From the NCBI GenBank assembly GCA_022844575.1, contig JALHLL010000070.1:1-14176 (forward strand): a stretch of 14,176 bases of DNA, in the 5' to 3' direction. This DNA is from a bacterium (GTDB lineage: Bacteria; Bacteroidota; Ignavibacteria; Kapaibacteriales; UBA961). Shown here one piece after another: positions 1 through 6,120 of the stretch (position 1 is the stretch's first letter; each line of letters opens with the position of its first letter). Position numbers and translations under genes: made by a program. The notes beneath the pieces are model-generated. The model had not been told where the DNA came from, searched no databases, and worked only from the letters and a program-made list of their open reading frames with translations.

Positions 1-1
1 A

Positions 2-739
2 GATTCCGCTTTAGAGAGTGATAGAGTAGGACTCCAATTGGAAAGCGGCAAACGTGAATTGTCCTCATGCCTTATTGCGTACGAAATTACAGATGAAGTC
101 GCAAATGAAGCGTGTGTTGGTGATTATGATTGTATCATCTGCTTCCATCCGCTTATTTTTTCACCCTTACAAACGATAACAACCGATAATCGGGTCGGAC
201 GTGTAATTATCAAATTGATTGCAAAAAACATAGCTGTTTTTGTTATCCATACCAATCTCGATACGCACCCGAAAGGAACGAATATTGTTCTTGGAAAAAC
301 ACTTGGTTTGGTGAATATACGTTTCTTAGAAATGGTGAAATCGTTTTCTGACCGAGGTATGGGTATTATAGGCGAATGGAAAGAACCCAAAACACTTATT
401 GACGCTGTCTCATTTATCGGAAAGATATTGAATAGCCCGGTACGTTACTCAAAAGGTAAAAATGATGTCGAGTTAACGACAATAGCTTTGGTTGCTGGAA
501 GCGGATATGAGTATATTGCAAAAGCAGAACAAATGGGTGCGGATGCCTTCATCACTGCAGATGCGAAATATCACAACTTCCATGCAGCTATGGATTCGAT
601 AACCTTGATTGAGGCCGGACATGAGGAAATGGAAAGGCATGTTCCCCAAACACTTTATAAAATATTAACGGATTCGATAAGTGAGGTTCGTTTTGAACTT
701 TCCGATGTGATAACGACACCTATACGATATAGCATATAA
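2..739 (+). CDS. Nif3-like dinuclear metal centre protein (5'-truncated)
   Basis: The reading frame is open from the first bases of the window. The first visible residues (DSALESDRVGLQLESGK) match the conserved Nif3 N-terminal segment with WDNVGLQ, so the true start lies roughly 20 codons upstream, and the TTG at 38 is internal. Family landmarks follow in order: HPLIF, HTNLD, GADAFITADAKYH, and GHEEME near the C-terminus. These match the metal-ligand positions known from E. coli YbgI (two adjacent His, Asp, then His-x3-Glu). It is the short form of about 250 residues, without the PII-like insert seen in long Nif3 proteins. One deviation is visible: the usual HHP is FHP, so one ligand appears lost. 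Nif3 proteins form toroidal hexamers; the biochemical role is unsettled (GTP cyclohydrolase I type 2-like or hydrolase suggestions). The zinc-ribbon gene follows after 32 nt, a pairing common in Bacteroidota/Chlorobiota. Family call very secure; function not. Confidence 0.93.
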   Translation, partial: DSALESDRVGLQLESGKRELSSCLIAYEITDEVANEACVGDYDCIICFHPLIFSPLQTITTDNRVGRVIIKLIAKNIAVFVIHTNLDTHPKGTNIVLGKTLGLVNIRFLEMVKSFSDRGMGIIGEWKEPKTLIDAVSFIGKILNSPVRYSKGKNDVELTTIALVAGSGYEYIAKAEQMGADAFITADAKYHNFHAAMDSITLIEAGHEEMERHVPQTLYKILTDSISEVRFELSDVITTPIRYSI

Positions 740-771
740 TTCATAACTATTTTTTACAATTTTAGAAACCC

Positions 772-1479
772 ATGCAGGTACAAATTCAATTTATTGCACA
801 ACTTGCCGAAATTGACGAGCAAATGGACGAAATTCATCAGGAACTTGGTGATTTACCCGGAGAAGTGAAGGAGGCGGAGAAGAAGTTAAGACAAAAGAAC
901 TCTCTTGTTGAAGAGACGCAAGGTTTGCTTGATGAGTTGTTGGATTTTCGTTCAAAAGCCGGAGTGATGTTACAGGAACTGAAAGATAGAGAAACAAGGT
1001 ATGCTCAACAACAATTTCAGGTTAGAAATAATAGGGAATTTGATGCCATAACGAATGAAATTGAGAATATTCGTAAAGAGAGAGAAGCCATCAATGAAAA
1101 GTTACGTACATCAACCGTAAAAGAAGATAATCTCCGTTTGATCCTCTCTCAACAACAAAAAGAGTATGATGAAACACGTGAGATTCTTACTGAAAAAGAA
1201 GCTCAGTTGACCGAACTTTCGGGAAGTCATAGTGATGAAGTGAGGGGTCTTATTCATCGTCGTGCTGAAATAGTCGGAACGGTTCGTCCTAATTTATTGG
1301 AGGATTATGAAAGAATTCGTACTTTTCATACTGATGCTGCGGTAAAAGTTCGTCGTAATTGTTGTTCGGGTTGTTTTAGTGCAGTACCACCGCAGAGATT
1401 AGTGGAAATGAGAACAAAACTCGATCAGATATTCACATGCGAGCATTGCGGCCGAATTCTTATTCCTGAAGGGATCTGA
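772..1479 (+). CDS. Coiled-coil protein with C-terminal C4 zinc ribbon (CT398/zf-RING_7 family)
   Basis: This 235-residue protein is a long charged helical hairpin (about residues 10-155, rich in E, K, Q and R with heptad-like leucines) followed by a zinc ribbon. The zinc ligands are C198-x2-C201 and C223-x2-C226, with an additional C197. The motif NREFDAI at 87-93 is typical of this family near the coiled-coil turn. The family is widespread, and structures such as Chlamydia CT398 show an antiparallel coiled coil with a zinc ribbon. Proposed roles include interactions with nucleic acid or secretion and sigma factors; none can be assigned here. The ATG at 772 fits the family's usual N-terminus, with no Shine-Dalgarno sequence ahead of it. 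It lies 32 nt after the Nif3-like gene, is probably co-transcribed with it, and is followed 14 nt later by rnpB. Confidence 0.92.
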   Translation: MQVQIQFIAQLAEIDEQMDEIHQELGDLPGEVKEAEKKLRQKNSLVEETQGLLDELLDFRSKAGVMLQELKDRETRYAQQQFQVRNNREFDAITNEIENIRKEREAINEKLRTSTVKEDNLRLILSQQQKEYDETREILTEKEAQLTELSGSHSDEVRGLIHRRAEIVGTVRPNLLEDYERIRTFHTDAAVKVRRNCCSGCFSAVPPQRLVEMRTKLDQIFTCEHCGRILIPEGI

Positions 1480-1493
1480 TAGTAGTAGTATAA

Positions 1494-1920
1494 GTGTGGG
1501 AAGAATGGGCGATAGCATTACGATAGTAATGAGGAAAGTCCGAACTCCAGAGAGTAGTACGCTTTATAACGTAAAGGCGGTAACGGTTTACTAGTAAACA
1601 AAAGCCGACGGAAAGTGCCACAGAAAATAAACCGCCGTAAGCTGTAAGGCAGACGGTAAGGGTGAAACGGTAAGGTAAGAGCTTACCGCGTAATAGGTGA
1701 CTGTTATGGCAGGGCAAACCCCGTACGGAGCAAGGCGAAATAGGGATAATAAACTTAGGGATGAGTGCAGGACGGCTCGTTCTGTGGTCGGATTGAAAAA
1801 TCCGGCATATTATTCGGGTACGCCGCTTGAAGATAATGGCAACATTATTTCCAGATACATTATCGCCTCCGTTATGTAATAGTAACGAAGACAAAATTCG
1901 GCTTATAATTCTTTTCACAC
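1494..1920 (+). ncRNA. rnpB: RNase P RNA (type A), catalytic subunit of RNase P
   Basis: This is the ribozyme that trims 5' leaders from pre-tRNAs. Primary hallmarks are GAGGAAAGTCCGAACTC (1531-1547), CCACAGAAAATAAACCGCC (1618-1636), GGGTGAAACGGTAAGGTAAG followed by AGCTTACCGCG, GGCAAACCCC (the loop that pairs with tRNA CCA), GGAGCAAGGCGAAATAGGG, and TTCGGCTTA (P4 3' strand, 1897-1905). Helices can be paired by eye: P1 is 12 bp (1494-1505 with 1909-1920, two G-U pairs), P2 is GGCGATA/TATCGCC (1508-1514 with 1861-1867), P3 is CATTAC-GATA-GTAATG, and P18 is ATAATG-GCAA-CATTAT (1833-1848), capped by a GNRA tetraloop. A further hairpin CGTTA...TAACG (1870-1887) fits optional helix P19. P4 retains the conserved U bulge, and its outer pairs are A-U where E. 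coli has G-C. The ends are set from P1 and may be off by a few nt. The reading frames crossing this region are not genes. Confidence 0.97.
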
Positions 1921-1931
1921 AATTTTTGTTT

Positions 1932-2234
1932 ATGCAATTACCTAACGATGAAATACTCCGAGAACTTTTCCCTGAATTTATAGATTCATGGTTAACTGAT
2001 ATGCGGACGGTTTTCCCCCAATTGATTCTTGAGCATAACAAATCGGATTTGAGAAGACTCGGGCATACATTAAAAGGGAGTGCTGCGCAATTCGGAGTTA
2101 TGGATTTACGCGAATTCGGTATTGAAATAATGGAGTATGCTGAAAAGTCGGAATTTGAAAAGGCATCAGAAGTTTCGGAAAAAATATTGAAGAGACTTTT
2201 GGAGATAAGAGAATTTCTTGATAATAACGTATAG
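1932..2234 (+). CDS. Single-domain Hpt histidine phosphotransfer protein
   Basis: The 100-residue product is almost entirely one Hpt domain: a predicted helical bundle with the signature LGHTLKGSAAQFG at 43-55, in which His45 is the expected phosphorylated residue and the downstream KGS/A segment is typical. Hpt proteins relay phosphoryl groups between a hybrid sensor kinase receiver and a terminal response regulator in the cytoplasm. No kinase or receiver gene is present in this window, so partners are unknown. The frame is open further upstream into rnpB (to a TTG at 1827), but the ATG at 1932 gives a clean Hpt start and avoids overlapping the ribozyme. It begins only 11 nt after the 3' end of rnpB, with no visible terminator between them and no Shine-Dalgarno sequence. 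It may therefore be expressed from an rnpB read-through transcript (inference). Confidence 0.88.
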   Translation: MQLPNDEILRELFPEFIDSWLTDMRTVFPQLILEHNKSDLRRLGHTLKGSAAQFGVMDLREFGIEIMEYAEKSEFEKASEVSEKILKRLLEIREFLDNNV

Positions 2235-2282
2235 AATTGTTATTTGCAAAACGGATAGAACACTTTTTTGGGGAGTGATTGT

Positions 2283-2768
2283 ATGAGATTAGGACTGTAC
2301 ATTATAGCTTTTTATGTTGCTTTTTTAACAGTAACGGCACAAGAACGGATTGCAGTATTACCCTTCAGGAATATGGACGGTTTAATATCCTTAACCCCGT
2401 TATGTACCAAACTCGCCGATACTGTAGCCGCTGAATTGGTTAAAGCCGATCCGCAGGAAAAGTTTATACATGTTGTACCTTCCGATTCGGTGAACGAGGT
2501 TTTAGCTTCGCTTAACCTCGATCCTCAGAATCCCCAATACGACTCCGATATGTGGAAAGCCGTAGCACAGTTAAAGATTAATAGAGTGGTGTCCGGTTTG
2601 TTTAATGTGCAGGGCGATAAGCTTTTGGTGAATGCCTATATTTATGAGGTCGCAACAAAACTACCCGATCCGACAAATCAGGCGAAAAATCTATTCAAAC
2701 CGAAAGAGCAGATTATGGAAGTTATACCGAAAATTATGAAAAAAATACTTCCGGCTTTTGTGAAATAA
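2283..2768 (+). CDS. Small exported protein with TolB-N/FlgO-like domain, function unknown
   Basis: The ATG at 2283 is preferred over the in-frame TTG at 2268. It is preceded by GGGGAG with 7 nt spacing, one of the few clear Shine-Dalgarno sites in the window, and it yields a proper signal peptide: short basic start MR, hydrophobic core to about residue 18, and likely cleavage near TAQ-ER. The mature part begins ERIAVLPFRNMDG, resembling the first strand of TolB-N, CsgG or FlgO-like periplasmic domains (typically IAVLPF.N followed by a helix that assembles complexes). It continues with a mixed alpha/beta pattern to residue 161, with no further domain. There is no lipobox cysteine, so it is probably soluble in the periplasm. 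Its partner and job are unknown. An intrinsic terminator follows 32 nt after the stop. A real gene is near certain; the fold assignment is moderate. Confidence 0.8.
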   Translation: MRLGLYIIAFYVAFLTVTAQERIAVLPFRNMDGLISLTPLCTKLADTVAAELVKADPQEKFIHVVPSDSVNEVLASLNLDPQNPQYDSDMWKAVAQLKINRVVSGLFNVQGDKLLVNAYIYEVATKLPDPTNQAKNLFKPKEQIMEVIPKIMKKILPAFVK

Positions 2769-2800
2769 AAAATAGTACTAAGAATTTTTACTACATTCTC

Positions 2801-2835
2801 AACACCGGTAGTGTTATGCTTATCGGTGTTTTTTT
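2801..2835 (+). terminator. Intrinsic terminator between the exported protein gene and cinA
   Basis: A stem of 11 pairs (2801-2811 with 2820-2830: seven perfect outer pairs AACACCG/CGGTGTT, then four inner pairs including two G-U) has an 8-nt loop and runs straight into seven T residues (2829-2835). It lies 32 nt after the upstream stop codon. The loop contains the ATG at 2816, the first in-frame ATG of the cinA frame. This is why that ATG is rejected as the cinA start. Confidence 0.85.
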
Positions 2836-2845
2836 ATTGTTATCT

Positions 2846-4105
2846 ATGTTGACTTGTTCGATTCTTACGATTGGTGATGAAATTTGTATTGGGCAGATTG
2901 TAAATAGTAATGCGGCTTGGATGGCGGCACAATGTACTAAAATCGGTTGCGAAGTAATTAAGCATGTTACTGTAAGCGATAATGAAAATGAGATTATTTC
3001 TGAGTTGGAAAATCTTCGAACATATTCTGATTTTATACTTATAACCGGCGGACTCGGTCCAACTCATGATGATATTACAAAAAAAGTATTGTGTTCTTAT
3101 TTTCATGACGAATTGATTTGGCATAGGCCAACCTTAGAGTGGTTAGAGGAATTCGCACATATTCGTAACAGAGTATTAACGGATAGAAATAGACAGCAAG
3201 CTTTATTACCTTCAAAGTGCTCTGTCCTCACTAACAAAAACGGCACAGCCCCCGGTATGTTATTTACCGATGGCGGATCTAACTTTGTTTCAATGCCGGG
3301 TGTACCGCGCGAAATGATGTACATAATGGAAAACCATGTGTTACCTTTAATTGAAAAAATAATTACCGAAAATGGTTATGAAACAAATAAATATAGAACC
3401 ATTCTTACAATAGGAATTGCCGAATCTGATCTAGCTGATTTAATCGGCGATGAAACATTATTTCTGAATGAAAATACAAGTTTGGCTTTTTTACCTTCAT
3501 ATAAAGGGGTGCGTTTACGTATTGGTGTTCATAATGTACATGTGAATGAAGCTGATAAACTTTTGGATTCAATTGAGAGCTATCTCTATTTAAAAGCAGG
3601 AAAATATTTCTTTGGTAAGAATGATGAAAGTATCGAATCGGTCACGGTGCGTTTGCTGAAAGAACAAGGTGCAACAGTTTCAGTTGCGGAATCGTGTACG
3701 GGAGGAAAAATAGGGGCGGCATTTACAGAGATAGCCGGTAGCTCTATATATTTTATCGGAGGTGTGCTTGCTTATTCCAATGATGTTAAAGTTCAGGAAC
3801 TTTCTGTTAATGCGCAGGACATTGAGAAATATGGAGCGGTAAGTGAACAGGTGGCGCGTTCCATGAGCGAAGGTGTAAGAAAAAAACTTTCTACAACATA
3901 TGCACTATCTGCAACGGGCACAGCGGGTCCGGGTGGCGGAACCGAAGAAAAACCGGTCGGTACGGTATGGATTTCTCTTGCAACACCAAAAGAAACAATA
4001 ACCAAACGATTTATTTTCGGGAATGATCGTACGGCAAATCGAGAAAGAACAGTTGGGGCTGCTTTCGATATGTTATATCGTTATTTACGTTCGGAAGAAA
4101 AATGA
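2846..4105 (+). CDS. cinA: CinA family protein: MoCF-like/ADP-ribose pyrophosphatase domain plus nicotinamide mononucleotide deamidase
   Basis: This is a two-domain CinA of 419 residues, the usual full length. Residues 1-165 form the molybdopterin-binding-like COG1058 domain, with ILTIGDEICIGQIVNSN at 6-22, ITGGLGPTHDD at 66-76 and a proline-rich PGVPREM loop at 151-157. Residues 262-415 form the PncC amidase domain, with AESCTGG at 281-287 (Ser283 the likely nucleophile) and SATGTAGPGGG at 355-365. In characterised homologues the C-terminal domain converts NMN to nicotinic acid mononucleotide for pyridine nucleotide salvage, and the N-terminal domain hydrolyses ADP-ribose. The start at 2846 gives the family's standard N-terminus. 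The ATG at 2816 would add a hydrophobic tail encoded by the upstream terminator hairpin. The gene overlaps tsaD by 4 nt (ATGA), suggesting translational coupling. Despite the historical name, no competence genes are nearby. Confidence 0.95.
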   Translation: MLTCSILTIGDEICIGQIVNSNAAWMAAQCTKIGCEVIKHVTVSDNENEIISELENLRTYSDFILITGGLGPTHDDITKKVLCSYFHDELIWHRPTLEWLEEFAHIRNRVLTDRNRQQALLPSKCSVLTNKNGTAPGMLFTDGGSNFVSMPGVPREMMYIMENHVLPLIEKIITENGYETNKYRTILTIGIAESDLADLIGDETLFLNENTSLAFLPSYKGVRLRIGVHNVHVNEADKLLDSIESYLYLKAGKYFFGKNDESIESVTVRLLKEQGATVSVAESCTGGKIGAAFTEIAGSSIYFIGGVLAYSNDVKVQELSVNAQDIEKYGAVSEQVARSMSEGVRKKLSTTYALSATGTAGPGGGTEEKPVGTVWISLATPKETITKRFIFGNDRTANRERTVGAAFDMLYRYLRSEEK

Positions 4106-5121
4106 AGATTTTAGCGATTGAATCATCATGTGATGAAACGGCTGCTTCCGTTGTAGAAAATGGTAAGGTATGTAGTAATATAATTTTTTCGCAGACCGAG
4201 CATAATAAATACGGTGGTGTTATTCCCGAAATTGCATCGCGAGCACATTTGCGTTCTATCAGTTCAGTTGTTACGGAGGCATTAGCAAAGGCAGGCTGTG
4301 ATCTGAACGAATTACAAGCAATAGCCGTAACGGTAGCTCCGGGTCTTTCGGGTTCACTTTTAGTAGGCGCAAATTTCGCAAAAGGGTTGGCATTACGACT
4401 CAATATTCCTGTTATACCGATAAATCATATCGAAGGGCATTTATTTTCAGGATTTATAGCCTCGAGTACTCTGGAATTTCCTTTTATTTCATTAGTTGTA
4501 AGTGGTGGACATACATCATTGTTTTATGTGAATTCTTTTTCTGAGTACTCAATACTCGGTTCTACGAGAGATGATGCTGCGGGAGAAGCATTCGATAAAA
4601 CAGCTAAAATGCTTGGTCTAGGCTATCCGGGCGGACCTCTGATGGATAAAATTGCTGTGAGTGGAAATCCTAATTATTATCAATTTCCACGAGCTTTAAA
4701 TAGTAATGATTCTCTTGTATTCAGTTATAGCGGATTAAAAACTTCTGTACGCGTTTTTCTGCAAAAGGAATTTCCGAATGGCGTACCGGAAGATAAATTT
4801 CCGGACATATGTGCCTCAATTCAGGAAGCAATTATTGAACCGTTGATAAAGAAATCGCTCTATGCTGTGAAAAAATGCTCCGTGAATCATTTGGTTGTTG
4901 CCGGAGGAGTATCAGCAAACTCACGCTTAAGAAAACGGCTTTTGAACGAAGCGAAAAAAATACATATTATTATTCCCGACCTTGAGTATTGTATTGATAA
5001 TGCTGCAATGATTGGGTTCTTAGCAGAAAAAAAAATGTCTGTAAAGGATTTTTATCAAAATATGGAATTGAATTTTACCGTAAATTCTTCAAGTTTGAGA
5101 GCATCGAAAAAAGAAAATTAA
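4102..5121 (+). CDS. tsaD: tRNA N6-adenosine threonylcarbamoyltransferase TsaD
   Basis: TsaD transfers the threonylcarbamoyl group from TC-AMP to A37 of ANN-decoding tRNAs, acting in a cytoplasmic complex with TsaB and TsaE (known for the family). At 339 residues it is normal length. Visible landmarks: ESSCDETAAS at 7-16 (ASKHA phosphate loop), PEIASRAH at 42-49, the metal-binding NHIEGH at 108-113 (H109 and H113), VSGGHTSL at 133-140, GLGYPGGP at 172-179, AGGVSANSRLR at 267-277, and CIDNAAMIG at 297-305, whose aspartate completes the metal site. The ATG overlaps the cinA stop (ATGA), so translation is probably coupled. A run of nine A residues (5027-5035) falls within codons 309-312. Neither tsaB nor tsaE is in the window. 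Confidence 0.98.
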   Translation: MKILAIESSCDETAASVVENGKVCSNIIFSQTEHNKYGGVIPEIASRAHLRSISSVVTEALAKAGCDLNELQAIAVTVAPGLSGSLLVGANFAKGLALRLNIPVIPINHIEGHLFSGFIASSTLEFPFISLVVSGGHTSLFYVNSFSEYSILGSTRDDAAGEAFDKTAKMLGLGYPGGPLMDKIAVSGNPNYYQFPRALNSNDSLVFSYSGLKTSVRVFLQKEFPNGVPEDKFPDICASIQEAIIEPLIKKSLYAVKKCSVNHLVVAGGVSANSRLRKRLLNEAKKIHIIIPDLEYCIDNAAMIGFLAEKKMSVKDFYQNMELNFTVNSSSLRASKKEN

Positions 5122-5158
5122 TAGGTAATTCATTGATGTGTATTTAGATCATTTCGTA

Positions 5159-5186
5159 TTGAACAATCTATTGTAAAGTATATAGT
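5159..5186 (+). promoter_or_regulatory. Possible promoter ahead of the DUF4505-hotdog gene
   Basis: The 106-nt gap after tsaD contains TTGAAC (5159-5164) and TATAGT (5181-5186) separated by 16 nt, resembling a sigma-70 type pair 42 nt before the ATG at 5228. No terminator hairpin follows tsaD, so read-through is equally possible. Match quality is modest and the host's promoter consensus is not known. Confidence 0.25.
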
Positions 5187-5227
5187 AGATATATCTTTCA
5201 TTGGACTGAGAACAACTCCTCTATAAT

Positions 5228-6109
5228 ATGGCCGAACAACAATCACACAGAGAATATTTTTTTGAAATTGATGAACGTGGTAATGTTCTTCATAATGGTA
5301 ATGAAATAGACGATAAACCCTTTGTTCATACTTTTTTTACGCGATTAAAAGAAAATGACACGGGAAAGCACATCGAATACCCTTATTATTCGCCATGCGG
5401 TTATGAAATAAACTTTGTTAAAGTTGTTGATACTCCGATAGTATTCCAACGATGGGAAAATGACAAATTATGGTATCATGATACGCTTTCGGTTCCTTTT
5501 CTGCCGGAGACACTTCGTTTTTCGGATGAAGGTATTTTGTATCATTATGCTAAAACAGGTGGATATGGAAGAATATCCATGCCTGCGCTTATGCATATTT
5601 CCGAATATTTGGAACCCTTTGGTGATTTTTTCCTTTTCAGAAACCCTAATGATAGTATTGCCCATATTGTCGAACCTCTCCTTCTGACGCAAGATATTTC
5701 AATTTTGAGACCCAAAATAGGCAATGAGTGTTTCGGCTGCGGACATGAAAATAAAAACGGATTACATTTGAGTTTTATATTTCACAAATCCGAAAAAAGA
5801 ACGGAGTCATGGTTTAAAGCACCCGAAATGATGACCGGCACGTTTGGTATAATGCACGGTGGTTTTGTGGGCTTACTTTTAGACGAAACGATGGGGAAAG
5901 TGCTTTCTGGCCAAGGCATAAAAGCTCCAACCGGAACTCTTAATATTCGGTATCATAAACCTACGCCCATCGGTAAGGTTCTGCATTTGATTGGGTGGCA
6001 AATAAGCGAAACCGGACGTAAGTACGTCATAAGAGGCGAAATACGCGATGAACAAGAAGTTTTACTTGCCGAGAGTGAGGGCTTGTTTATTCGCGTTCCT
6101 GTTTCGTAA
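5228..6109 (+). CDS. DUF4505 (C8orf82/UPF0598-like) domain fused to PaaI-type hotdog thioesterase
   Basis: Two domains can be read in this 293-residue protein. Residues about 8-130 match DUF4505: YFFEIDERGNVL, then FFTRLKEN, YPYYSPCGYEINFVKVVDTPIVF (50-73), PFLPETL and GILYHYAKTGGYG. This family includes the uncharacterised human mitochondrial protein C8orf82. Residues about 165-290 are a hotdog-fold thioesterase of the PaaI/THEM4 kind, with CFGCGHENKNGLHLSF at 168-183, the catalytic-type IMHGG at 208-212 followed by LLLDETMG at 216-223, and the strand NIRYHKPTPIG at 239-249. The second half predicts hydrolysis of an acyl-CoA or related thioester in the cytoplasm; there is no signal peptide. 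The fusion suggests the DUF4505 part acts on, senses or delivers acyl-thioester substrates (inference). No Shine-Dalgarno sequence. The metallophosphoesterase gene follows 11 nt later, probably in the same transcript. Confidence 0.85.
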   Translation: MAEQQSHREYFFEIDERGNVLHNGNEIDDKPFVHTFFTRLKENDTGKHIEYPYYSPCGYEINFVKVVDTPIVFQRWENDKLWYHDTLSVPFLPETLRFSDEGILYHYAKTGGYGRISMPALMHISEYLEPFGDFFLFRNPNDSIAHIVEPLLLTQDISILRPKIGNECFGCGHENKNGLHLSFIFHKSEKRTESWFKAPEMMTGTFGIMHGGFVGLLLDETMGKVLSGQGIKAPTGTLNIRYHKPTPIGKVLHLIGWQISETGRKYVIRGEIRDEQEVLLAESEGLFIRVPVS

Positions 6110-6120
6110 AAATCTATACA

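Noticed and set aside
38..40. TTG as start codon of the Nif3-like gene
   Set aside because: The frame is open further upstream and already encodes the conserved VGLQ segment before this codon, so the gene is truncated by the window edge.
1697..1931. Plus-strand frames inside rnpB, including an N-terminal extension of the Hpt frame from TTG 1827
   Set aside because: They lie within confirmed RNase P RNA helices (P18, P2, P4). The Hpt domain starts cleanly at ATG 1932.
1460..2041. 193-residue open frame on the minus strand
   Set aside because: It runs antisense across rnpB and the Hpt gene, resembles no known protein, and the RNA structure on the plus strand fully explains the region.
2268..2282. 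TTG start for the small exported protein
   Set aside because: It would place charged and polar residues before the signal peptide and overlap the GGGGAG ribosome site that fits ATG 2283.
2816..2845. Upstream in-frame ATG giving a 10-residue longer CinA with a signal-peptide-like beginning
   Set aside because: The ATG lies in the loop of an intrinsic terminator whose T tract encodes the extra hydrophobic residues. The CinA family normally starts at the position encoded from 2846.
4011..4403. 130-residue minus-strand frame over the cinA/tsaD junction
   Set aside because: It is the shadow of two well-supported, overlapping plus-strand genes, with no protein family features.
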